A DNA stretch of 18,657 nucleotides from an uncultured Chitinophaga sp. (GTDB lineage: Bacteria; Bacteroidota; Bacteroidia; Chitinophagales; Chitinophagaceae). The position numbers and the translations under genes were made by a program. This document shows positions 1 to 7,115 of the stretch, piece by piece; position 1 is the stretch's first letter; every line of letters starts with the position of its first letter. The DNA lies in the NCBI RefSeq assembly GCF_946479755.1, contig NZ_CAMLHC010000057.1, positions 1-18,657 of the forward strand. Direction: 5' to 3'. The notes beneath the pieces are model-generated. The model ran no database searches. It was not told the origin of the DNA and worked only from the letters and a program-made list of their open reading frames with translations.

Positions 1-639
1 GTTGTTGACCGTAGCCTGTATATTACCTTTCTGCGGGTCCAGCATGGCGCTGAGGGAGGCGGAGGTATGGGAGAAATTGCGCATGGTGGTGTTCAGGTTG
101 CGCATGGTTTCCTGGAGGTTACCTTTAGCGGTGGTGTCGAGGATAGCGCTAACGGCCAGCAGTACGGTGTCGATATTGGACAGGGTGCCTTCGAGTTTTT
201 TCACCAGCGGGGTGATTTGTTCTTTGATGGCGTCTGTCATGGTGCCGTCTACTGCGGCGTAGATGGTATCGCCGTCAGCCAGGTATTCTGTGGCGTTGCC
301 GAGGTCCATCTGGACTGTTTTGGTGCCCAGCAGGTCGCTGCTGATGCGGGCGACGGAGTTGCGGGGGATGTCTACTTTTTTCTTGAGGGTAAGGGTAACC
401 AGTATTCTGGATGGATCGTGGTCCATAACATTCAGCTCCGATACGTTTCCTACCACCAGTCCATTTACCTGTACGGCGTTGGAGGGTTGCAGTCCATTCA
501 CCTGTTTATAGACAGCATAGATGGTTTTTGTTTTTGAAAACAGGCTCTTTCCCTTCAATAAATTAAAGCCCAGTACGAGTAAGGTGATACCCAGCACGGT
601 AAGTATGCCTACCTTGGTTTCATTAGATAATTTGAGCAT
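1..639 (-). CDS. MlaD/MCE-family lipid transport protein (3' part missing, runs off window)
   Basis: The 213 codons visible are open to the window edge with no stop, so the C-terminus lies outside. The product begins MLKLSNETKVGILTV and has one N-terminal membrane helix at about residues 10-28, then an MCE domain at about 37-117 (VNGLQPSNAVQVNGLVVGNV, later ISSDLLGTKTVQMDLG), then a helical stretch rich in Thr, Asn and Met. MCE proteins of the MlaD type are anchored in the inner membrane and form periplasmic rings or tubes that pass phospholipids between the two membranes, usually with an MlaE permease and an MlaF ATPase. Those partners are not in this window. The gene lies 126 bp behind the amidase gene on the same strand. 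An ATG at 637-639 precedes the membrane helix and has a TAnnTTTG element shortly upstream, which supports both the start and a promoter of its own. The family call is firm; the transported lipid is unknown. Confidence 0.9.
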   Translation of the reverse strand, partial: MLKLSNETKVGILTVLGITLLVLGFNLLKGKSLFSKTKTIYAVYKQVNGLQPSNAVQVNGLVVGNVSELNVMDHDPSRILVTLTLKKKVDIPRNSVARISSDLLGTKTVQMDLGNATEYLADGDTIYAAVDGTMTDAIKEQITPLVKKLEGTLSNIDTVLLAVSAILDTTAKGNLQETMRNLNTTMRNFSHTSASLSAMLDPQKGNIQATVNN

Positions 640-660
640 GAGATTCGTATACGTTCACCG

Positions 661-668
661 CAAAAATA
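661..668 (-). promoter_or_regulatory. Candidate -7 element (TATTTTTG) upstream of the MCE gene
   Basis: Read on the minus strand, TATTTTTG matches the Bacteroidota -7 consensus TAnnTTTG exactly and is followed by C. It ends 21 bp before the ATG at 639, which would give a leader of about 15 nt. No TTG sits at the expected -33 distance, so the element is only half supported. Confidence 0.45.
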
Positions 669-765
669 ATCAAAAAGCATGCACGGGGCGTAGGTGGCAG
701 AAAATGTTGATAATAAAAAAGAGGAGCGGGGCGATGGGGGTATGGGGGAGGGGTAAAGGGAATGA

Positions 766-1998
766 TCAGCAGGAAGTTACGAAAGCATCTCTGAATCCGA
801 GCCTGCGGGCTTTTCGTACAGCCGTGGAGGCCTGGCGGTCTGTTTTAAAGTGGCCCCAGGTGTATCGGTGCATTTTTTTTTTATTCATGACAATCTGTTC
901 ATGACTGATATTTCCGTGGAGCTTCCTGAAAATGGAAGCTCCCGGTGTATATAATTTGTCGGTGGTCATCAGTTGAACGCAGTACTGGTCGTCAGGCTGC
1001 GGAACGGAACTTTTGCCTTTACCGGCTGGTTTGCGGATATGATTGAATGCCTGCGGGCGGCTGGCAGTGGTTTCTTCGGTGGTGGAAGAGCGGCGGTTGG
1101 TAAAGCGTTCCAGCTCGTCGCGGTACCGTTTGATGGCTTTGAAGATACCGAGGGCCAGTTCCTGCTGTCCGCCGGCGGAGTTGAGGTATTCTTCCTCTTC
1201 CGGGTTACTGATGAAGCCCAGTTCCACCAGTACGCTGGGCATGGCGGTGGCGGAGAGCACCCAGATGCCTTTTTCATTCCGTTGACGGGCGCCTCTGCTG
1301 ATGCGGCCGGCTTTGGTGAATTCGTCCTCGATGAGGGTAGACAGCCGGAGGCTCTGGTCGAAGTAGGCGTTACGCAGGGTGTTGAGGAGGATGAATGTTT
1401 CCGGGTCCTCATCTGCGAGCTGTTTGGTTTCTTCAGAGTCGGCGTCCAGTACGATCACGGAGTTCTGTTTAAGGGACTCCATTTTGGCGTTGTTCTTACT
1501 GGTGGCCCAGATATATGTCTCCGTACCTTTGGCATTGCTCGGGTAATAGGCATAAATGGGCGTTTTTACGGGTATTTTCTTTTTCCCTTTCTTGCGGTAC
1601 GTGGTCTTGTAGCCGGTTACTTTCCTGATTTTGCCGGTAGAGTTGCAGTGGATAGACACGAAAAGGTCTCCTTTGGCGTCGTTGGCGATCTGTGCTTTTT
1701 TGCGGGGATCGTCGAAGCGGTCTGTTTTTCGTGTATACACTACCTTTACATCCGGGAGGTTGTCTTCCAGGATCTTGCCCAGTTTCAGGGCTACGGCCAG
1801 TGTCACCTGTTTTTCTGTGGAGTAGCTTCCTCTTGCCCCGGGGTCTTCACCGCCGTGACCGGCATCAATTACAATAGTGCGGATAGGGTTTTCCTGTTTC
1901 TTTGAAACTGGATTGTTTTTTGCCTGAATAAAAAAGGTACAGGTGAAAAGAGTTCCCAGTCCTAAAATCCAAAATCGGTTCCAGCGCATGATTCTCAT
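766..1998 (-). CDS. N-acetylmuramoyl-L-alanine amidase (Amidase_3) with C-terminal SPOR domain
   Basis: Zinc amidase that cuts the bond between N-acetylmuramic acid and the stem peptide of peptidoglycan in the periplasm, as AmiC-type cell-separation enzymes do. With the start at 1998 (410 residues) it has a basic n-region and hydrophobic core of a signal peptide at 1-25. Zinc ligands are His48 in IDAGHGGEDPG, Glu62 in STEKQ and His117 in FVSIHCNS; the catalytic Glu is 259 in VLVELGFISNPEEEEYL. A Lys-rich insertion follows the third ligand region. A Ser/Thr/Pro-rich linker at about 300-335 leads to a C-terminal SPOR-like domain from about residue 338 (YCVQLMTT, later RYTWGHFKT and RRLGFRDAFV). 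SPOR domains bind denuded glycan at the septum, so a division role is inferred. A GTG at 2019 in frame would add seven residues; I prefer the ATG at 1998 because it begins a normal signal peptide. The gene is divergent from lptD and upstream of the MCE gene. Confidence 0.93.
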   Translation of the reverse strand: MRIMRWNRFWILGLGTLFTCTFFIQAKNNPVSKKQENPIRTIVIDAGHGGEDPGARGSYSTEKQVTLAVALKLGKILEDNLPDVKVVYTRKTDRFDDPRKKAQIANDAKGDLFVSIHCNSTGKIRKVTGYKTTYRKKGKKKIPVKTPIYAYYPSNAKGTETYIWATSKNNAKMESLKQNSVIVLDADSEETKQLADEDPETFILLNTLRNAYFDQSLRLSTLIEDEFTKAGRISRGARQRNEKGIWVLSATAMPSVLVELGFISNPEEEEYLNSAGGQQELALGIFKAIKRYRDELERFTNRRSSTTEETTASRPQAFNHIRKPAGKGKSSVPQPDDQYCVQLMTTDKLYTPGASIFRKLHGNISHEQIVMNKKKMHRYTWGHFKTDRQASTAVRKARRLGFRDAFVTSC

Positions 1999-2124
1999 TT
2001 TAATGGGTGCTGTTATCACAAAAAATAAAAAAAAAGTTTATCTGTTAAATTAGTAATTCCTTTGCTCCATGCGTGTTTACAGTTACTTCCCCGTCGTTGG
2101 CCATCAAACTTTACAAGTGGTGAT

Positions 2125-2157
2125 TTGTAATAAATTGTATAATTTCTTGTAGGTTTG
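2125..2157 (+). promoter_or_regulatory. Bacteroidota-type promoter of lptD
   Basis: TAGGTTTG at 2150-2157 matches the -7 consensus TAnnTTTG exactly. A TTG at 2125-2127 lies 22 bp upstream as a -33 candidate, slightly at the long end of the usual spacing. Transcription would begin around 2162-2165, giving a very short leader before the ATG at 2173. Confidence 0.6.
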
Positions 2158-2172
2158 TGCCCGCCTTAACAC

Positions 2173-4941
2173 ATGAGCTCTAGCTACAAAAATAATTATA
2201 AAAAGTTTTTACGGCAGACATACCTGGCTTTTGCAGGTGTGGTGATCGCCGTTCCCTTTATTATAGATGCATCAGGGGTCGGAAGGCCACACGCATCGCT
2301 GACTTTTAACAAAACTTTGGCAGATACCGTTCCTGCCCGCAAAGACACTGTAAAGCCGAAAGCGCCTAAAGTGACTGCCAAACCGGGCGCCGACACCAAC
2401 CAGGTGTCAAAAGACCAGGATACGACCGGAGCGGTGACCGTAGACACCGTTTTTATCCCCAAAGTGTCCAAAGATACGCTGGATGCGCCGGTAACCTATA
2501 AGGCAAAGGACTCTATTATCCTCATGGTGCCCGACAAACGCTTTTACCTGTATGGTACTGCCAGCACCAAATATAAAACGATCGATCTTTCTGCCGAAAA
2601 AATGAATTTCGACCAGGCTACGGGCGTACTGGAGGCTACCAATGCCAAAGACACCGCAGGCAAGATCATCGGCCGGCCCGTGATGAACGACGGCGGCCAG
2701 AGCTTCGAGTCCGACACGCTCCGCTACAATTTCACCTCCCAGAAAGCAAAGATCTACAATACCCGGTCTCAGTATGGCGAAGGTTATATCCACAGTGAAC
2801 TGACCAAAAAGGCCGCGGACAATACCATTTTCGGCTTTAAAAACGGCTACACCACCTGTAACCTCGACACGCCGCACTTTAGCTTCCGGGCCCGTAAAAT
2901 AAAGGTTATCCCTGATAAACTGGTAATTTCCGGGCCGGCAAACCTGGAAATTATGGGGATTCCCACCCCACTGTACATCCCGTTCGCCATTTTCCCGATC
3001 ACGCAGGGCCAGCGTTCCGGTATCCTGCCACCGCAGTATGTGGTGAACCAGCAGAAAGGGATGGGCCTCGAAAACGGAGGGTATTACTTCGGGATGGGAG
3101 AGCACATGGACCTCACCCTGCGGGGAGACGTTTACTCCTACGGCAGCTGGAGCCTGACGGCCAGCCCTACCTACCGCAAGCGGTATAAATACAACGGTGG
3201 TCTTAACCTGAGCATTGCCAACACCCGCTTCGGCGACCCTTCCGTACCGTCGGAGTTTACCAAGTCCCGCGACTTCCGTATTACCTGGAACCACAGCATG
3301 GACAGCAAGGCCCGCCCGGGGGTGAACTTCGGCGCCAGCGTGAACTTCGGCAGCTCTTCCTATAACAGGTTCAACGTATTTGACTATAGTACCCGTGTCA
3401 ACAACAACATCGGGTCGTCTATCACCTTCTCCAAAACATGGCAGGGCAAGCCTTACAACCTGACCCTGGGCCTGAACCACTCGCAGAACCTGGCCACCCG
3501 CGACGTGTCTATCTCTTTCCCGGACGGTACCTTCACGGTCAACACCATCTACCCGTTCCAGCCGAAAGAAATGGTAGGCACCCCTAAATGGTACGAAAAA
3601 ATCGGTGTTTCCTATAACGCCGTATTGCGTAACCAGGCCAGCTTCAAAGACTCCCTGTTCGGCAAACAGGCTATGTTCGACGCGATGCAGACGGGTATGC
3701 AGCACACCATCCCGGTGTCTTTCTCCATCCCGATCCTGAAAACGCTGACCCTGTCGCCAGGTATCAACTACAGCGAGTACTGGTACACCAAAAAAATGAC
3801 TAAACGGTGGAACGATATTAAACCCGTTTCCAAAGACTCCATCGGCGGTATCGATACCCTCTACGAAGCCGGCTTCTTCACCGCCCGCGATATCAGCGTG
3901 AGTGTGTCCCTGTCTACCGCCGTATATGGTATGTATGCTTTCAGCAAGAATTCAAAAGTGAAAGCTATCCGCCATGTGGTAAGACCTACCCTCAGTGCCA
4001 GCTACCGGCCCGACCTGGCCAGCCAGTATTATTATGAATACTATTACAACCGCGCCCACGAAGCTACCAGGGCTTCCTATTTCGACGGGTCCATTATAGG
4101 CGTGCCTTCCCCCGGGGCCTTCGGGGGTATCAATTTCGGGTTGGACAACAACCTGGAGATGAAGGTATTCTCGCGAAAGGACACGTCGGGCAACCATGAG
4201 AAAAAGGTGAAACTACTGGACGGCTTCGGTATCAACGGCAGCTATAACCTGGTGGCAGACTCCTTTAAGCTCTCCAACTTCAGTCTCTATGCCCGTACTA
4301 ACCTGTTCGACAAGGTGAATATCTCCGCCAGCGGTACCCTGGACCCTTATGCGACCGATGGCCGCGGACGCCGTATCGATAAATTCGTGTGGCAACAGGG
4401 GAAAGTGAGCCTTGGCCGGTTGACCAACGCCAGCATCTCCCTGAGCACCTCTTTCCAGTCGAAAGACAAGAAAGGGCAGGACAAGCAGAAAAAGATAGAT
4501 TCCCTGGAAAATATTACCAATGCGGATGCTGCCATGGCGGCGCAGCAGCGACAGTTGCAGATGATGCGCAACAACCCCGGCGAATACGTGGATTTTGACA
4601 TTCCGTGGCGGTTGGACCTGTCTTACAGCTTGTCGTATACCAACCAGCTGATTCCTGACTCCGGCGGCGTGATAAAGCGTATAACCCAGTACGTTAGCTT
4701 CAACGGCGACTTCAGCCTGACACCCAAATGGAAGGTGGGCCTGAACAGCGGCTTCGACTTTACCAATATGCAGATCGCCTATACGAACATGTATATATCG
4801 AGGGACCTGCACTGCTGGCAGATGTCGATTAACCTGATACCGTTTGGTACCTTCCGGCAGTTCAGCATCACCATCAACCCGAAAGCCGGTATCCTGCGGG
4901 ATTTGAGGATCAACCGACAGCGGCAGTTCTATGATTTTTAG
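2173..4941 (+). CDS. lptD: LPS-assembly outer-membrane protein LptD (OstA-like, Bacteroidota type)
   Basis: Outer-membrane translocon that inserts lipopolysaccharide into the outer leaflet. The 922-residue product has a signal-like hydrophobic segment at 18-33 and a Lys/Thr/Asp/Pro-rich low-complexity stretch at about 50-108. An OstA-type periplasmic beta-jellyroll follows at about 115-265; typical features are KTIDLSAEKMNFDQATGVL, SFESDTLRYNFTSQKAKIY, YTTCNLDTPHFSFRARKIKV and MGIPTPLYIPFAIFPI. From about 285 to the end it is an amphipathic beta-barrel rich in Tyr, Asn and Gly, closing with a terminal aromatic (FYDF) as expected of a BAM substrate. LptD in Proteobacteria is about 780 residues; the longer form with a Thr/Lys linker is usual in Bacteroidota. 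The conserved disulfide pairs of the E. coli protein are not evident. The gene has its own promoter at 2125-2157, is divergent from the amidase gene, and ends at a strong hairpin terminator, so it is probably monocistronic. Confidence 0.92.
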   Translation: MSSSYKNNYKKFLRQTYLAFAGVVIAVPFIIDASGVGRPHASLTFNKTLADTVPARKDTVKPKAPKVTAKPGADTNQVSKDQDTTGAVTVDTVFIPKVSKDTLDAPVTYKAKDSIILMVPDKRFYLYGTASTKYKTIDLSAEKMNFDQATGVLEATNAKDTAGKIIGRPVMNDGGQSFESDTLRYNFTSQKAKIYNTRSQYGEGYIHSELTKKAADNTIFGFKNGYTTCNLDTPHFSFRARKIKVIPDKLVISGPANLEIMGIPTPLYIPFAIFPITQGQRSGILPPQYVVNQQKGMGLENGGYYFGMGEHMDLTLRGDVYSYGSWSLTASPTYRKRYKYNGGLNLSIANTRFGDPSVPSEFTKSRDFRITWNHSMDSKARPGVNFGASVNFGSSSYNRFNVFDYSTRVNNNIGSSITFSKTWQGKPYNLTLGLNHSQNLATRDVSISFPDGTFTVNTIYPFQPKEMVGTPKWYEKIGVSYNAVLRNQASFKDSLFGKQAMFDAMQTGMQHTIPVSFSIPILKTLTLSPGINYSEYWYTKKMTKRWNDIKPVSKDSIGGIDTLYEAGFFTARDISVSVSLSTAVYGMYAFSKNSKVKAIRHVVRPTLSASYRPDLASQYYYEYYYNRAHEATRASYFDGSIIGVPSPGAFGGINFGLDNNLEMKVFSRKDTSGNHEKKVKLLDGFGINGSYNLVADSFKLSNFSLYARTNLFDKVNISASGTLDPYATDGRGRRIDKFVWQQGKVSLGRLTNASISLSTSFQSKDKKGQDKQKKIDSLENITNADAAMAAQQRQLQMMRNNPGEYVDFDIPWRLDLSYSLSYTNQLIPDSGGVIKRITQYVSFNGDFSLTPKWKVGLNSGFDFTNMQIAYTNMYISRDLHCWQMSINLIPFGTFRQFSITINPKAGILRDLRINRQRQFYDF

Positions 4942-4948
4942 ATTTTTT

Positions 4949-5047
4949 GATTTACGATTTTTTGATTTCGGGATTTATAAATGCAGCGAAGTTCCAACGA
5001 TCTTCGCTGCATTTTTTTTGAATATCAAAATCAAAAAATCGTAAATC
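4949..5047. repeat. Perfect 20-bp inverted repeat enclosing the lptD terminator
   Basis: The arm at 4949-4968 (GATTTACGATTTTTTGATTT) is the exact reverse complement of 5028-5047. Between the arms sits the separate terminator hairpin, giving a nested double stem. The left side also continues as degenerate GATTT repeats from 4939, reaching into the lptD stop codon. The make-up suggests a dispersed intergenic repeat of A+T-rich type, but only one copy lies in this window. Confidence 0.8.
4979..5019 (+). terminator. Rho-independent terminator after lptD
   Basis: A 13-bp perfect stem (4979-4991 pairing with 5002-5014, core ATGCAGCGAAG) with a 10-nt loop runs directly into an eight-T tract at 5012-5019. 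It ends the lptD transcript 38 bp after the stop codon and separates it from the sigma-factor operon. Confidence 0.9.
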
Positions 5048-5195
5048 CATAAATTCCGGTGTTATTTTCTCTTCTTTTTAGATGATCTCCACATGATAAT
5101 GATTTCATAATATTAAACCCGTCTATGTATTTTTAATTTTATTTCCTGTTGTGTAATTTAAAGTCGATATCGATCTGCCATAATCCAATGATCTG

Positions 5196-5816
5196 ATGAA
5201 GCTAACCGGAGTCAACGAGGAAACGTTATGGAATAACGTGATAGCAGGCGATCAGCAGGCTTTCAGGGTACTGTATGAGGCGTCGGCTGATATGCTCTAT
5301 GCCTATGCATTGCGGTATTTTCCCGATAAGGAAATGATCATGGACTGTATTCATGACCTGTTCACTGACCTGTACCTGCAGCGCCGCAACCTGGCACGGC
5401 AGGTCAACATCCGTTTTTACCTGCTGGTATCTTTCCGGCGTAAACTGAATGCTTCCCTGAAGAAAAATGCCCGGTTCTCCCTGCAGGCGGATATGACCCA
5501 GGCCGAAAGCTATTTCCAGCTTAATTTTGAAGCCAACGACGCCCAAAGCCGGATCATTGCAGCGGAAGAGCAGCAGGGTGCTTTGCACCGGCTGGCCGCC
5601 GAGATGAACAAGCTGCCGGCGCGACAGAAAGAAATCCTTTATCTGAAATATAACTGTGAACTTTCCTACGAGGAGGTAGCCCGGCTGATGCAGATTTCCG
5701 TACCTACCTGCAGGACCCTTGCCTACAGGGCTATCCGCCAGTTGCGGCAGGATATGCCGGTCACCACTATCCCGGCTTTCAGCCTGTTGTTGCTTACCTG
5801 TCTGAAAAATTTTTAA
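5196..5816 (+). CDS. ECF sigma-70 family RNA polymerase sigma factor (FecI-like)
   Basis: A 206-residue cytoplasmic sigma factor with only regions 2 and 4. Region 2 spans about 20-87 (AFRVLYEASADMLYAYALRY, then DCIHDLFTDLYLQ, which corresponds to the core-binding and -10 recognition helices). A short acidic linker at 98-130 precedes region 4 at about 135-186, where LPARQKEILYLKY, LSYEEVARLMQISVPTCRTL and YRAIRQLRQ form the helix-turn-helix for -35 binding. The hydrophobic C-terminal tail (FSLLLLTCLKNF) is common in Bacteroidota members. It lies 70 bp upstream of a fecR gene and ahead of a susC gene whose product carries an STN domain. That is the standard order for cell-surface signalling, in which the FecR protein holds the sigma factor until the transporter binds its ligand. 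The target promoter, probably that of the susC operon itself, is an inference. The ATG at 5196 is the first in frame and yields a normal N-terminus. Confidence 0.93.
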   Translation: MKLTGVNEETLWNNVIAGDQQAFRVLYEASADMLYAYALRYFPDKEMIMDCIHDLFTDLYLQRRNLARQVNIRFYLLVSFRRKLNASLKKNARFSLQADMTQAESYFQLNFEANDAQSRIIAAEEQQGALHRLAAEMNKLPARQKEILYLKYNCELSYEEVARLMQISVPTCRTLAYRAIRQLRQDMPVTTIPAFSLLLLTCLKNF

Positions 5817-5886
5817 AATTTTTTTTCCAAAAGAAGTCTATAAAAACGAAACAGCCTGCTCTGTTATATAGGGGCAAATAGTAGCT

Positions 5887-7002
5887 ATGGATATCAACAA
5901 CCAGTCATATGGCAGGGAAGACAGCCTACCGGAAGGCGCTGGCGACGACAAAGACAAAATGATCTCCATCGTTCGTGCGTCCGGTAATGAGCAGTTGTCC
6001 GTAGCGGAGAAAGCGAGCCTGTGGGAACGTATTGCCGCCGATATCACCCAGCCGCCGGTGCGGCTTTGGTGGCAGTCGTGGAAGGTGGCCGCCGCCGTAG
6101 CTTTACTGCTGACGGCCGGAATGGGCTGGTGGCAGTGGCAACGCACGCAGGAAGCGCTGCCGGCGCTGGTGGCCTTCGCTACCGGTCAGACTTACACCCG
6201 GGGCGATTCCACAGTGACCCGGATGATACTGGGCAACCAGCAACAGTTGAGCATCCGCAATACGCACGCAGCTATTACCTACCAGGCTAAAGGCACGCAG
6301 TTGCGCGTAGACTCGCAGGAGATACGCCAGGAGCTGGCCGCCGGCCGGCAGGTATTTAACACGCTGCTGGTGCCTTACGGCAATGTGGCCTCGCTGCAGC
6401 TGGAAGACGGCACCAAGGTATGGCTCAATGCGGGGTCCCGCCTGGTGTATCCTGCTGCATTTGCAGCCGGCCGCCGCGAAGTGTTCCTCGAAGGAGAAGC
6501 GTATTTTGAAGTAGCCACCGATGCGGACCGCCCGTTTAGTGTATACGCCAACGATATGAAGATCGCTGTATTAGGTACCGCATTTAATGTGTCGGCTTAC
6601 CGGGAAGATGTTGCTTCGCAGGTAGTCCTCGCCAGCGGCAGTGTGCAGCTGGAAGCTTTCAGAGGGCCCGGGAAAACAGTGGCGCCGGTACAGCTTTCTC
6701 CGGGTAACAGGGCTTCATACACCGGTGGTCATATGACAGTGGATAATGTGAACGTCGCCGGGCACATCACCTGGAAAGACGGGATTATTGTAGCAGAACA
6801 CACATCTTTACATGAAATACTCAAAAAACTATCCAGGTATTACAATCAACCAATAACAACAGACACGCGGTCGGGCAATGAAACATTTTCGGGTAATCTT
6901 GACCTGCAGAAAACACTGAACGATGTACTTGACATAATAGCAGCTTCCACTTCATTGAAGTACGAAAAGCAAGGGGGGACAATCATTTTTAAAACCAGAT
7001 AA
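5887..7002 (+). CDS. FecR-family anti-sigma factor with DUF4974 domain
   Basis: Inner-membrane anti-sigma factor expected to bind the preceding ECF sigma factor with its cytoplasmic N-terminus (residues 1-60, with the helical stretch EKASLWERIAADI) and to contact the SusC-type receptor in the periplasm. One membrane helix lies at about 66-81 (KVAAAVALLLTAGMG) and is flanked by Trp residues. The FecR domain is at about 160-256; typical segments are PYGNVASLQLEDGTKVWLNA, GRREVFLEGEAYFEV and LGTAFNVSAY. A C-terminal DUF4974 at about 300-371 (LHEILKKLSRYYNQPI, later FSGNLDLQKTLNDVLDII) resembles an STN/secretin fold and is the usual partner surface in Bacteroidota. Length, 371 residues, is normal. 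It is co-directional with the sigma gene and susC; 113 bp containing two hairpins separate it from susC. Confidence 0.95.
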   Translation: MDINNQSYGREDSLPEGAGDDKDKMISIVRASGNEQLSVAEKASLWERIAADITQPPVRLWWQSWKVAAAVALLLTAGMGWWQWQRTQEALPALVAFATGQTYTRGDSTVTRMILGNQQQLSIRNTHAAITYQAKGTQLRVDSQEIRQELAAGRQVFNTLLVPYGNVASLQLEDGTKVWLNAGSRLVYPAAFAAGRREVFLEGEAYFEVATDADRPFSVYANDMKIAVLGTAFNVSAYREDVASQVVLASGSVQLEAFRGPGKTVAPVQLSPGNRASYTGGHMTVDNVNVAGHITWKDGIIVAEHTSLHEILKKLSRYYNQPITTDTRSGNETFSGNLDLQKTLNDVLDIIAASTSLKYEKQGGTIIFKTR

Positions 7003-7024
7003 ACATCAGCGAAAAGCCAAAAAA

Positions 7025-7077
7025 ACCGGAAGATGCGGTAACATCTTCCGGTGAAGACTGCCTGCGGTAACAGGCGG
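7025..7077. promoter_or_regulatory. Two tandem hairpins with identical CGGTAA loops between fecR and susC
   Basis: The first hairpin pairs 7025-7035 (ACCGGAAGATG) with 7042-7052 over 11 perfect base pairs, loop CGGTAA at 7036-7041. The second pairs 7058-7064 with 7071-7077 over seven pairs including one G-T, loop CGGTAA at 7065-7070. No T-run follows on the plus strand, so it is not an ordinary forward terminator; on the minus strand the first stem is followed by a T-run. Likely roles are mRNA end protection or partial attenuation, which would set different levels for the regulators and the transporter. These roles are inferred. Confidence 0.65.
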
Positions 7078-7115
7078 CCCGGCTAACTATTTCATTAATT
7101 AAACCAAACAAATGT

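Noticed and set aside
973..1905. 310-codon plus-strand open frame across the amidase gene
   Set aside because: Antisense to a zinc amidase whose ligands are all visible; the reading is a shadow without domain features.
2407..3705. Long open frame of 432 codons on the minus strand inside lptD
   Set aside because: It lies entirely antisense to a clear LptD protein, its translation has no recognisable domain, and it follows from the G+C-rich third positions of lptD.
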